A stretch of DNA of 47,366 bases, from assembly GCF_013179555.1 (NCBI RefSeq), contig NZ_JABMCR010000003.1:1-47366 (forward strand), read 5' to 3'. Source of the stretch: Bacillus haikouensis. GTDB taxonomy: Bacteria > Bacillota > Bacilli > Bacillales > Bacillaceae_B. Shown here piece after piece: positions 32,928 to 40,473 of this stretch (positions within the stretch are counted from its first letter, which is position 1; every line of letters starts with the position of its first letter). Position numbers and translations under genes: made by a program. The notes beneath the pieces are model-generated. The model worked only from the letters and a program-made list of their open reading frames with translations, had not been told where the DNA came from and searched no databases.

Positions 32928-34217
32928 ATGATAGTATTGGCATCCGTGATATTTCTTATCACACTTATCCTCGTCATCTGGCAGCCAAAAGGCTTATCGA
33001 TCGGCTGGTCTGCCTGTGGAGGGGCAATCTTGGCCCTGATTGCAGGGGTAGTTGAATTTGATGATGTAATCGATGTAACATCGATTGTTTGGAATGCGAC
33101 ACTTGCGTTCATAGCAATCATCATTATTTCCCTTATTCTTGATGAAATTGGATTTTTCGAATGGGCTGCATTGCATATGGCGAGAGCAGCCAAAGGAAAC
33201 GGTGTACGTATGTTCGTATATGTTTCCCTGCTGGGATCAGTCGTAGCCGCCTTGTTTGCTAACGATGGGGCCGCACTAATATTGACACCGATTGTATTAG
33301 CAATGGTTCGTAACCTGAATTTTAGTGAAAAACTGGTCTTTCCGTTTATCATTGCCTCTGGTTTCATTGCAGATACGACTTCTCTTCCATTAATAGTGAG
33401 TAACTTGGTCAATATCGTATCTGCAGACTTTTTTGACATTGGATTTGTTGAATATGCTTCAAGAATGATTGTACCGAACATATTCTCTCTGGGATCAAGC
33501 ATACTGGTTCTATACTTGTTTTTCAGAAAAAGCATTCCAAAGGATTATGATCTTTCACAATTGAAGAAACCTGCAGAAGCGATCAAGGACCACAAAATGT
33601 TCAATTTGTCATGGCTCGTATTGTCAATATTGCTGGCGGGATATTTTGCAAGTGAATTTATCGGTGTTCAGGTATCAATCATTGCAGGAATCATCGCAAT
33701 TTTCTTCTTATACATGGCAAGAAGAAGTCCAGCCGTAAATACGAAAACGGTTGTCAAAGGTGCACCGTGGGCGATCGTATTCTTCTCGATCGGAATGTAC
33801 GTAGTCGTTTATGGACTTCGTAATGTGGGACTGACAAATGTCTTATCTGATGTCATCCAACTAACAGCTGATCAAGGTCTATTTACAGCAACCGTCGGGA
33901 TGGGTTTCATCGCCGCAATCCTTTCATCGATAATGAATAACATGCCGACAGTCATGATAGATGCACTCGCGATTGCCGACACAGATACAACGGGGGTGAT
34001 GAGAGAAGCTCTGATCTACGCGAATATCATCGGTTCCGATTTAGGGCCGAAAATCACACCGATTGGGTCGCTGGCCACATTGTTATGGCTTCACGTCCTC
34101 TCACTTAAAGGAGTGAAAATCACCTGGGGAACGTATTTCAAAACAGGAATACTTTTGACCATCCCGACATTGTTCATTACCCTTATTGGACTCTATATTT
34201 GGTTACTCATTATCTAA
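32928..34217 (+). CDS. arsB: Arsenite efflux membrane protein ArsB, 429 aa
   Basis: An ArsB/NhaD-family antiporter with about twelve spans. [19 protein letters not shown] and [17 protein letters not shown] are conserved hairpins, and [26 protein letters not shown] is the C-terminal signature. It exports As(III) and Sb(III) using the proton gradient. Start ATG 32928 follows GGAGGTAACG. No ArsA ATPase gene is present, so export is by the carrier alone. Confidence 0.95.
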   Translation: MIVLASVIFLITLILVIWQPKGLSIGWSACGGAILALIAGVVEFDDVIDVTSIVWNATLAFIAIIIISLILDEIGFFEWAALHMARAAKGNGVRMFVYVSLLGSVVAALFANDGAALILTPIVLAMVRNLNFSEKLVFPFIIASGFIADTTSLPLIVSNLVNIVSADFFDIGFVEYASRMIVPNIFSLGSSILVLYLFFRKSIPKDYDLSQLKKPAEAIKDHKMFNLSWLVLSILLAGYFASEFIGVQVSIIAGIIAIFFLYMARRSPAVNTKTVVKGAPWAIVFFSIGMYVVVYGLRNVGLTNVLSDVIQLTADQGLFTATVGMGFIAAILSSIMNNMPTVMIDALAIADTDTTGVMREALIYANIIGSDLGPKITPIGSLATLLWLHVLSLKGVKITWGTYFKTGILLTIPTLFITLIGLYIWLLII

Positions 34218-34241
34218 TACATACTAAAGGAGACGATCTGC

Positions 34242-34661
34242 ATGACTAAAAAAACTATCTATTTCTTATGTACAGGTAACTCTTGCCGCAGTCAAATGGC
34301 AGAAGGCTGGGCTAAAAAGCATTTAGGGGAAAACTGGAATGTTTATAGTGCCGGCATCGAAGCACACGGTTTGAATCCGAATGCTGTAAAAGCAATGAAA
34401 GAAGTCGATATTGACATCACTAACCAGACATCAGACATTATTGATTCTGATATTCTAAACAATGCTGACCTTGTAGTAACCCTCTGCGGCGATGCAGCGG
34501 ATAAATGTCCGGTAACACCTCCACATGTTAAACGTGAACACTGGGGCTTTGATGACCCGGCAAAAGCGGAAGGTACAGAAGAAACAAAATGGGCGTTCTT
34601 TCAACGCGTACGTAATGAAATAGGAGAAAGAATCGAGCGTTTTGCATATACTGGTCAATAG
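34242..34661 (+). CDS. arsC: Arsenate reductase ArsC (thioredoxin-coupled), 139 aa
   Basis: A low-molecular-weight phosphatase-like arsenate reductase. The P-loop CTGNSCRS begins at Cys10 (nucleophile), and Cys82 and Cys89 in LCGDAADKC form the redox relay oxidised in the cycle and reduced by thioredoxin. Converts As(V) to As(III) for ArsB. Start ATG 34242 after AAAGGAG. Last gene of the operon. Confidence 0.95.
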   Translation: MTKKTIYFLCTGNSCRSQMAEGWAKKHLGENWNVYSAGIEAHGLNPNAVKAMKEVDIDITNQTSDIIDSDILNNADLVVTLCGDAADKCPVTPPHVKREHWGFDDPAKAEGTEETKWAFFQRVRNEIGERIERFAYTGQ

Positions 34662-34719
34662 GTGAGTATAACCAAAGGAAAAGGACGTCTTGGTTTTTAT
34701 ATAATAATCGTGAATTATA

Positions 34720-34750
34720 AGAAAGCTTCTACTTGTAGAAGCTTTCTTTA
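34720..34750 (+). terminator. Terminator of the ars operon
   Basis: Perfect 13-bp stem AGAAAGCTTCTAC/GTAGAAGCTTTCT with a TT loop. Confidence 0.85.
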
Positions 34751-34803
34751 TTTAATAAACTGAAGAATATTAAACATGAAATTACTGACGGGCAGGTGGC
34801 AGA

Positions 34804-35304
34804 ATGAAAGAAGAGATCATAATTGAAAAAATGCTCACTGAACATTGGGATGAAGTTCGAAAGATATATCTGGAGGGAATTGCTACTGGTAATGCAACGT
34901 TTCAGAAAGAAGCACCCATATGGGAAGTATGGAATCAATCACATCTTACTGATTGTCGTATCATTGCTCATTCCCACGGTCAAGTTACAGGATGGGCTGC
35001 ATTAAGTCCAGTCTCAAACCGATGTGTCTATACTGGAGTAGCAGAAGTAAGTGTTTATGTCTCACAAGCAAAAGTAAATTCCGGGGTAGGAAGCAGCTTA
35101 TTGAAGCGATTAATAGAATTGTCCGAGGATTGTGGAATCTGGACTTTACAATCTGGGATCTTCCCGGAAAATCTTCCGAGCCTTCACCTGCATCTGAAGC
35201 ATGGATTTCGTGAGGTAGGGCGGCGTGAACGTATCGGGAAAATGGATGGTATGTGGAGAGATGTTGTCTTAGTGGAAAGAAGAAGCGGAAAAACAGGGAT
35301 TTAA
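34804..35304 (+). CDS. GNAT acetyltransferase, PAT/ArsN1-like, 166 aa
   Basis: Length and sequence (IYLEGIATGNATFQKEAPIWEVW; EVSVYVSQAKVNSGVGSSLLKRLI; HGFREVGRRERIGKMDGMWRDVVLVER) match the phosphinothricin/methionine sulfone acetyltransferase group, which includes ArsN1, an arsinothricin N-acetyltransferase often found in ars operons. Here it follows arsC by 140 bp, behind its own terminator hairpin. A plain YwnH/PAT homologue is equally possible. Start ATG 34804. Confidence 0.8.
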   Translation: MKEEIIIEKMLTEHWDEVRKIYLEGIATGNATFQKEAPIWEVWNQSHLTDCRIIAHSHGQVTGWAALSPVSNRCVYTGVAEVSVYVSQAKVNSGVGSSLLKRLIELSEDCGIWTLQSGIFPENLPSLHLHLKHGFREVGRRERIGKMDGMWRDVVLVERRSGKTGI

Positions 35305-35323
35305 ATAGTCCTCTATATAAACG

Positions 35324-35371
35324 CAAAAATGGAAAACGATTGAATTCATCTTTCGCTTTCCATTTTTGGTG
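35324..35371. terminator. Bidirectional terminator
   Basis: CAAAAATGGAAA pairs with TTTCCATTTTTG, with additional inner pairing, between the acetyltransferase and the converging permease. Confidence 0.75.
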
Positions 35372-35374
35372 AAT

Positions 35375-36241
35375 TTATATGAAATAAAAGATGAATCCTG
35401 AAATGGTGGACATGGTGACAACACTCAATATAAATGTGATGACTAGTTCTTTTTTAAAAATGGATTTTAATAATATTACTTCAGGAAGACTGGCACCTGC
35501 AGAACTGATCATCATAGCCATGACAGGACCTAGTGCCATCCCTTTTAAAATTAAGATCTGAGATATTGGAATCATACTGGATAGACGTATATAAAGCGGT
35601 ATTCCAATGATGGCTGCAATCGGAATCAGCCACCAATGATCCTTCCCAAAGAAAGATGAAACCCATTCTGTGGGTACTATACCATGAATAATAGCTCCAA
35701 TGACAGCTCCCAGAAGTAGATAAGGATAGACACTTTTGATTAATGCGATTGTCTCATTCATTGCCAATCGGATATCGAATTTATTTGTACTTTCCTCGTA
35801 TCCCGACATCGTCACATTTTTTACATATTTATTAAAATGTAAAGCCTCAAGTATAAAGCCGATAACAACGGAAAATAGAATGGTTACAACTGTATAGATG
35901 ATCGCCACTTTCCAACCCAAAAGCACACCCATAATCGTTAAGATTGTCGGGTCTAAAACAGGGGAGGCAAAAAGAAATATCATAACGATCCCAAAAGACA
36001 TATTCTTTTTGAGCATATTGACGACCACTGGTATGGTGGAACAAGAGCAGAATGGAGTAATAAAAGCAAAGATGATTGCTGCTGCTGCACCTATTACCTT
36101 ATTTTTTCCTGATAATTTCTCCTCAACCTTCTCATAAGGAATAATTCCCTGAAGTAAGCTGATTGCAAATGAAATCACGATAAATAAAACTGTTAGCTCC
36201 AATGCAATAGAAAGGAAGCTTTTTACTGTTTCTTCCCACAT
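35375..36241 (-). CDS. ArsP-family (DUF318) permease, 288 aa
   Basis: About eight membrane spans. FITPFCSCSTIPVV (Cys65, Cys67) is the conserved motif of the ArsP/SO_0444 permease family, whose members export trivalent organoarsenicals or other soft metals. The start is ATG 36241, with GAGGGGG 8 nt upstream; the longer track version begins inside the upstream operator region. The gene follows the regulator by 62 bp on the same strand, with an ATCAA-N6-TTGAT site between them. Methylarsenite or another thiophilic metal is the likely substrate, by family only. Confidence 0.85.
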   Translation of the reverse strand: MWEETVKSFLSIALELTVLFIVISFAISLLQGIIPYEKVEEKLSGKNKVIGAAAAIIFAFITPFCSCSTIPVVVNMLKKNMSFGIVMIFLFASPVLDPTILTIMGVLLGWKVAIIYTVVTILFSVVIGFILEALHFNKYVKNVTMSGYEESTNKFDIRLAMNETIALIKSVYPYLLLGAVIGAIIHGIVPTEWVSSFFGKDHWWLIPIAAIIGIPLYIRLSSMIPISQILILKGMALGPVMAMMISSAGASLPEVILLKSIFKKELVITFILSVVTMSTISGFIFYFI

Positions 36242-36271
36242 TGTAATTCCCCCTCTTCGTACGTTTGATAA

Positions 36272-36287
36272 ATCAAAAAAAATTGAT
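36272..36287. promoter_or_regulatory. ArsR-type operator 1 (between regulator and permease)
   Basis: ATCAAAAAAAATTGAT, a perfect ATCAA-N6-TTGAT palindrome. It lies in the gap between the regulator stop and the permease start. Confidence 0.65.
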
Positions 36288-36303
36288 TTAAAGGATAAAA
36301 ATT

Positions 36304-36633
36304 TTAGCAATAGAGCGTTGGTCTAAAAAGACAGCAGAGTTCCTCAGATAAAAGATGATTGACTTCATCTTGGTTTAACCGATAATAACTCCAAGTTCCA
36401 CGTGCTTCTTTCGTAATAATATTCGCGTCCAACAGGATTTTTAAATGATATGACAATTTAGATTGAGGCATATTCATCAATGGAGCAAGATCACAGACAC
36501 ATATTTCTCCTTTTTTAGTTAAAATGTTCATGATTTGCAATCTTTTTTTATCTGCGATTGCTTTAAATTTTTTTTCGTATTTATTAAAAACTTCAAGCTT
36601 GGAAACATCCTGCAGAGGAATTTCTTTTTTCAT
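36304..36633 (-). CDS. ArsR-family metalloregulator of the second unit, 109 aa
   Basis: A winged-helix ArsR protein: AIADKKRLQIMNILTKKGEICVCDL (Cys45, Cys47) and recognition helix MPQSKLSYHLKILLDANI. The C-terminus adds EELCCLFRPTLYC (Cys100, Cys101, Cys109). The ELCVCDL-type site resembles As(III)/Sb(III) regulators, and the C-terminal cysteines resemble sensors of other soft metals. Start ATG 36633, with AAGG 8 nt upstream; the track start is 24 bases earlier. It precedes the ArsP-like gene and is divergent from the cysteine-rich peptide at 36906. Confidence 0.88.
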   Translation of the reverse strand: MKKEIPLQDVSKLEVFNKYEKKFKAIADKKRLQIMNILTKKGEICVCDLAPLMNMPQSKLSYHLKILLDANIITKEARGTWSYYRLNQDEVNHLLSEELCCLFRPTLYC

Positions 36634-36652
36634 TCGTGTACCTTCTTTCAAA

Positions 36653-36668
36653 ATCAATTTAATTTGAT
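36653..36668. promoter_or_regulatory. ArsR-type operator 2 (regulator promoter)
   Basis: ATCAATTTAATTTGAT, a perfect ATCAA-N6-TTGAT palindrome. It overlaps the expected transcription start of the minus-strand regulator promoter. Confidence 0.75.
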
Positions 36669-36674
36669 ATTTAA

Positions 36675-36703
36675 ATCATATAACCAATTTTTTCTTGTGT
36701 CAA
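36675..36703 (-). promoter_or_regulatory. Promoter of the regulator-permease unit
   Basis: On the minus strand, TTGACA (-35, 36703-36698) and TATGAT (-10, 36680-36675) are 17 bp apart. Operator 2 lies just downstream of it and operator 3 just upstream. Confidence 0.75.
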
Positions 36704-36710
36704 TTAATTC

Positions 36711-36726
36711 ATCAAAATATTTTGAT
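36711..36726. promoter_or_regulatory. ArsR-type operator 3 (upstream of the -35 box)
   Basis: ATCAAAATATTTTGAT, a full 16-bp palindrome with the ATCAA-N6-TTGAT core, 8 bp upstream of the regulator -35 box. Confidence 0.7.
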
Positions 36727-36801
36727 TTATAGTGTTCTTTTATGTAGACAACTTACATGAATTTACTTCCTTAAATTATTACCATTTTTTTCATGAATTA
36801 A

Positions 36802-36830
36802 TTGCCACTTGAAAACATTTACTCTATACT
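36802..36830 (+). promoter_or_regulatory. Promoter of the cysteine-rich peptide gene
   Basis: TTGCCA (-35, 36802-36807) and TATACT (-10, 36825-36830) with a 17-bp spacer. Two operators lie just downstream of the expected start point. Confidence 0.7.
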
Positions 36831-36840
36831 AAAGATATAA

Positions 36841-36856
36841 ATCAAAAATAATTGAT
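36841..36856. promoter_or_regulatory. ArsR-type operator 4
   Basis: ATCAAAAATAATTGAT, ATCAA-N6-TTGAT. Together with operator 5 it forms an exact 18-bp inverted repeat (36840-36857 and 36866-36883) in the 5' leader of the peptide gene. Confidence 0.75.
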
Positions 36857-36866
36857 TATATTTTAA

Positions 36867-36882
36867 ATCAATTATTTTTGAT
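36867..36882. promoter_or_regulatory. ArsR-type operator 5
   Basis: ATCAATTATTTTTGAT, the inverted copy of operator 4, ten bases further on. As RNA the pair could also fold into an 18-bp hairpin just before the ribosome binding site. Confidence 0.75.
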
Positions 36883-36905
36883 TAAATGATGAAAGGATGA
36901 TCTAA

Positions 36906-37043
36906 ATGAAGATAGTAAATATTTTGTTTGGGGATCGAACTAAATCTGAAGATTGCTGTGGTATTGAAATCAAGGAGAATGAAAAGGAAAGATCAACAAC
37001 CTGCTGTTCTTCCGAAAATAGTAAGGAAACCACTTGTTGTTAA
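36906..37043 (+). CDS. 45-aa cysteine-rich peptide under ArsR-type control
   Basis: ATG 36906 has AAAGGATGA about 7 nt upstream and the frame ends directly before a terminator. The peptide has a hydrophobic start (MKIVNILFGD), then SEDCCGIEIKE (Cys17, Cys18), TTCCSS (Cys33, Cys34) and a C-terminal TTCC (Cys44, Cys45), with an acidic/lysine-rich middle. Three Cys-Cys pairs suit binding of As(III), Sb(III) or another thiophilic ion, as a buffer or donor to the permease. It is divergent from the regulator and shares its operator motif. No established family name is known to me. Metal binding is inference. Confidence 0.75.
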   Translation: MKIVNILFGDRTKSEDCCGIEIKENEKERSTTCCSSENSKETTCC

Positions 37044-37051
37044 CAAAATTA

Positions 37052-37092
37052 GAAAGACGTGAGTACTGATTCTGGTGCTTTCGTCTTTTTTC
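37052..37092 (+). terminator. Terminator of the cysteine-rich peptide gene
   Basis: AAAGACG pairs with CGTCTTT, extended by GAGTAC/GTGCTT with wobble pairs, followed by a T run. Confidence 0.8.
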
Positions 37093-37523
37093 GATAAAAC
37101 TTCTTCTCAAGGAGTGGAAAGAATAGGTTTTTTCTTTTTCCGTGGTTATTGTAATGCTTTTAATAGAATGAATAAAAGGCAAGAGAAAGTGAGCGGTCTC
37201 AATTTGGAATTGCAAATATAAATTTCAGAATATTCATTTTTATGAGGTTCATATTGTGATAAAGTAACTATATTCAATAAAATCCCTATAAAGAAATAAG
37301 ATGAGGTGCAGTGAACTTGGTTTTTTATATTGGCATTTAAAGTTTGGAATTATATTGTAACGCAAAAGAGCTGCCAATACAGGAAGATATCAGGATGAGT
37401 TTCGACTTTTTTTCAACAAGCCGCATTTAAATTCATACACAAGGATTGGTGTAAGAACTTGACTGGAAAATGTGTAAAGAATTTAATCCAAGTCGTTTTA
37501 GAATTTTGTAGGGGGGTCAAACA
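37093..37523. other. 431-bp gap
   Basis: An AT-rich stretch without a credible gene. A 81-codon frame on the minus strand here overlaps the peptide terminator and has no ribosome site. It presumably holds the promoter of the 49-aa protein. Confidence 0.35.
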
Positions 37524-37673
37524 ATGGGCAGCCATAAGAAAGACTCATTAAAAATTCAAAAAAAATATAAACTAAAAGTGAAAGAAACTACAAAACTCAT
37601 AAGTCATTATGATGTCGTTATCATCGCGATCATATTCTTATCCATCATTATTTTGAAATGGTTGGATTGGTAA
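37524..37673 (+). CDS. 49-aa single-span membrane protein
   Basis: ATG 37524 has GTAGGGGGG 7 nt upstream. The N-terminus is very basic (SHKKDSLKIQKKYKLKVKETTK), followed by one membrane helix (YDVVIIAIIFLSIIIL) and a short KWLDW end. This is an N-in small membrane protein, too short for ordinary cut-offs. No family is known. No partner is evident. Confidence 0.65.
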   Translation: MGSHKKDSLKIQKKYKLKVKETTKLISHYDVVIIAIIFLSIIILKWLDW

Positions 37674-37885
37674 ATTATCAAGCGAATGAATTAAATAAGT
37701 GTGTTTGCTAACCAAATATAAAGTTCAGTTTTAACCAGCTCAGATAGAGTGTATCCTAATATGGCAATCCCTCCTAATACATAGTTAATATTTCACAATC
37801 ATATAAAATTAAGTTGAATTATTAGTATAATTCTATATTTAATATAAGATATAGGATAATACTACAAACCCAAGGGGATATAACC

Positions 37886-38647
37886 ATGAGAGAAATTACT
37901 TTTGAAAATATTTACACAATTGGAGAAGTTATCGAAGAAAATGACGTTTATAAACATGTTCATTACCCGGAAATGCTTGTTCGGTATGACAGCAATTTTT
38001 TAGAATTCAAGAAGATGCCTACATTAAAAGAGTTTAAAGAGGGGAAGGCGTACTTGAGAAAATTTCACCAAGGCAGAGGACAGAAGCATATAAAATTCTA
38101 CTTTCCCCCTAATATGGAAATTTCCGATGACCTCGCAGGTTATTTAAAATTGGAAGGGATCGATACCGGCTTCATGGAACTTTATTCCATTGACCCTTCA
38201 GATTTCAGAAGGGTATCCGAAAATGAAGACGTCATAGTAAAAGAAGTCTCTGAAGATGAATTTGACAAATTCATTGCACTTCAATATGAACAAGATCTGG
38301 CGTATGGTCAAGATTTCGCTGATCAAAAAATCGCTCTGCAAAAAAGACAATTAAATGATCCATCCATTGTACAACTGCTCTCATATTACAAGGGGGAGCC
38401 CGCCGGTGCAGCAGATGTGATCATTGAGGAAGAAACCGCTGAAATCGATGGATTCTTTGTTCTTGAAAAATGGCAGAGGAAAGGTATCGGCACCAGTGTC
38501 CAGCAATATGTGATGGACAGGTTCAAGGACAAAACGATTATCCTGGTTGCCGATGGTGAAGACACTCCTCGTGAAATGTATCAAAAACAAAATTACCGAT
38601 GCTTGGGATTCCAGTATCAGGCGCAGAAAGTGTTTCAAGATAAATAA
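37886..38647 (+). CDS. GNAT acetyltransferase with extra N-terminal domain, 253 aa
   Basis: The C-terminal GNAT domain (about residues 115-250) shows EIDGFFVLEKWQRKGIGTSVQQYVMDRF as motif A. The N-terminal 110 residues, with TIGEVIEENDVYKHVHYPEM, form the second domain of a two-domain Bacillus group (YkwB-like/DUF5613). Start ATG 37886 after AAGGGGAT. Monocistronic. Substrate unknown. Confidence 0.82.
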   Translation: MREITFENIYTIGEVIEENDVYKHVHYPEMLVRYDSNFLEFKKMPTLKEFKEGKAYLRKFHQGRGQKHIKFYFPPNMEISDDLAGYLKLEGIDTGFMELYSIDPSDFRRVSENEDVIVKEVSEDEFDKFIALQYEQDLAYGQDFADQKIALQKRQLNDPSIVQLLSYYKGEPAGAADVIIEEETAEIDGFFVLEKWQRKGIGTSVQQYVMDRFKDKTIILVADGEDTPREMYQKQNYRCLGFQYQAQKVFQDK

Positions 38648-38653
38648 GTGTTG

Positions 38654-38685
38654 AGGTTCTTCCTTTAAGGGAAGGATCTTTTTTA
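38654..38685 (+). terminator. Intrinsic terminator
   Basis: AGGTTCTTCC pairs with GGAAGGATCT (two wobble pairs) and is followed by six T. Confidence 0.75.
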
Positions 38686-38700
38686 TTGCTTTAATAAGGC

Positions 38701-38820
38701 ACACATCGGACGAATTGGACAAATTTTGAGATTTTGGAGATAAAAAATTAGTCGGACATTTAGTTAAATTACTGACTATAAGTCACATTTTACCGACTAT
38801 TAGTGATAATTTGAGAATTC
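38701..38820. repeat. Degenerate ~21-22-bp tandem repeat
   Basis: Units such as GTCGGACATTTAGTTAAATTAC, TGACTATAAGTCACATTTTAC and CGACTATTAGTGATAATTTGAG run in tandem from about 38752 to 38816, with a TCGGACGAATTGGACAAATT unit just upstream. It is non-coding and follows a terminator directly. It resembles the repeat zone at 17.6-17.9 kb in period and in its base-pairing style, but the unit sequence differs. Confidence 0.5.
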
Positions 38821-38979
38821 GAATCCGTCTGAATGAAATGGCCAGACTGAAAATCCCTGACATTCTAAATGATGATTTCTCTTCATAGATCAATATATTC
38901 ATTCCCAAAATAACCTTATTCATTAAATAAATCCCATTCTTCCTGCACATACTAAACATATGTTTTGGAGGTGAATCAG

Positions 38980-39294
38980 ATGGAGGACAAAAATTATGAA
39001 CAAATCTTTGAACAGTACAAGCAAGATGGAGCCAACCAACTACAACAGGAAAATTCACAATCCGTGGAATGGGGTGCAGAGAAGATCGTAGCCATCCGAA
39101 AAAACGGAGATGATGATATTATTGCATTCAAGACAGAAAGCGGGCGGGAATTGGATTATTTAACTGCGCTCGATGAAGCAAAAGCAGGAAAGCTTGCACA
39201 TGTGGATGTCTTTCACAGATACGGCAGGGATATCATACGCAGCGAACCTGACGGAATTGAAGAAAATAATTTAAATAACCTGCCGCATTTTTGA
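38980..39294 (+). CDS. DUF3892 domain protein, 104 aa
   Basis: KIVAIRKNGDDDIIAFKTESGRELDYLTALDEAKAGKL followed by VFHRYGRDIIRSEPDG and NNLNNLPHF is the DUF3892 family pattern, a small protein of unknown function in Bacillaceae. Start ATG 38980 has GGAGGTG 6 nt upstream; the track start (TTG 38965) overlaps it. About 45 polar N-terminal residues precede the domain. Confidence 0.85.
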   Translation: MEDKNYEQIFEQYKQDGANQLQQENSQSVEWGAEKIVAIRKNGDDDIIAFKTESGRELDYLTALDEAKAGKLAHVDVFHRYGRDIIRSEPDGIEENNLNNLPHF

Positions 39295-39299
39295 TAATA

Positions 39300-39342
39300 A
39301 GAGGAGTCTCTGGCGATGACCGCTGGAAGACTCTTTTTTTTA
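39300..39342 (+). terminator. Intrinsic terminator after the DUF3892 gene
   Basis: GAGTCT pairs with AGACTC around a TGGCG/CGCTG inner helix, then eight T. Confidence 0.75.
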
Positions 39343-39774
39343 ACTTACACTAGGAAAAACATGAGAGTAAGCTTTCCGGAATAAACATTTGGAAGGGGGG
39401 GTAACTTTCAAGCGGTGGAACGATAATAATCTTATTTTTTTACGGCTAAGTTCATATATATATCCCATTCTTCTGAAAATAGTTTGATAGTGCAGAGGAA
39501 GTTTATTATATTAAAATGAGTTGGTTTTACCACAAACTGGATGTGGTTGTTTGGGTTTAGATTTAAAAGGAACACAGAAAAATAAAAACCTGGTGTTATA
39601 GATTAAGTTGAACTAAAAGGATCTACAGGAAAGAGAAAAGACTCTTCACTCATTCAAATCAGGTGATGATTCATAGTTATTCGCAAATTCGTATAACATG
39701 TTAGACTATTTTAATTTGTTAAATTGCAAGTCATATATAGTTCACAAAAATTATTGTACATAGGGAGGTTCAAT
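39343..39774. other. 432-bp AT-rich gap
   Basis: No credible gene is seen. GGAAGGGGGGG near 39390 looks like a ribosome binding site but no open frame follows. The promoter of the next gene is probably here. Confidence 0.35.
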
Positions 39775-40314
39775 ATGGAGATAAGGAGACCGCAATCTGA
39801 AGATATCAAGGAATTACATCGGTTCTTTAGAGAAGTGATCACTGATACGTTCAGGAAAGAAGGGATAGAAGATCAGGTTAACGATATGGAAGAAGAAATC
39901 AAGACAAAGAAAACTAATTTAGAAAATGATTTTGAAAGTAATGGTCAACATAGATTTTTCCTTATTGCTGTTGAGGCAAACAAAATCATCGGAACAATTG
40001 AATACGGTCAAGTCAGTAAGCTCATCTTAAAATGCACAAATAATACCTTTCAGTATTTAAAAGAGGTAGGAACTGTATTTGTGTCACCGGGATATCAAAA
40101 GAAAGGGATAGGAAATCTTCTATTGCAGGAAATGTACCGGACTCTCCAATATATAGGCGTAGAAGAATTTTGTCTGGACAGTGGCTACCGCTGCGCTCAA
40201 GCTATCTGGAGAGGAAAATTTGGAGAACCCGATTATGTAATGAAGGATTATTGGGGAGATGGCTTTCATCATATGATCTGGAAATTGAATGTCAATAACT
40301 TGCTTGCGGATTAG
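39775..40314 (+). CDS. GNAT acetyltransferase, 179 aa
   Basis: EVGTVFVSPGYQKKGIGNLLLQEMYRTL (about residues 97-124) is the acetyl-CoA motif. Start ATG 39775 with GGGAGG 7 nt upstream; the 17 extra codons of the longer frame have no site. The N-terminal half includes a long charged helix (EDQVNDMEEEIKTKKTNLE). Substrate unknown; monocistronic. Confidence 0.82.
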   Translation: MEIRRPQSEDIKELHRFFREVITDTFRKEGIEDQVNDMEEEIKTKKTNLENDFESNGQHRFFLIAVEANKIIGTIEYGQVSKLILKCTNNTFQYLKEVGTVFVSPGYQKKGIGNLLLQEMYRTLQYIGVEEFCLDSGYRCAQAIWRGKFGEPDYVMKDYWGDGFHHMIWKLNVNNLLAD

Positions 40315-40473
40315 TAACCAGTAAAGTCATCAGCCCATTAAAATGAAAACTCACAAGCTAGTAATCGTATCTAAGAAGGGATGAGTTTTCAAACCTATAA
40401 AATAATAAATGGATACTTATGGTATACTTAATGTGAAAATATTCACAAATATATTTGGGGGAGGAGAGGTTTC

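Noticed and set aside
32897-33535. 212-aa ORF antisense to arsB
   Set aside because: It lies wholly opposite arsB, whose family match and operon position are certain.
40345-40390. GAAAACTCA/TGAGTTTTC hairpin as a terminator
   Set aside because: The loop is long (28 nt) and no T run follows.
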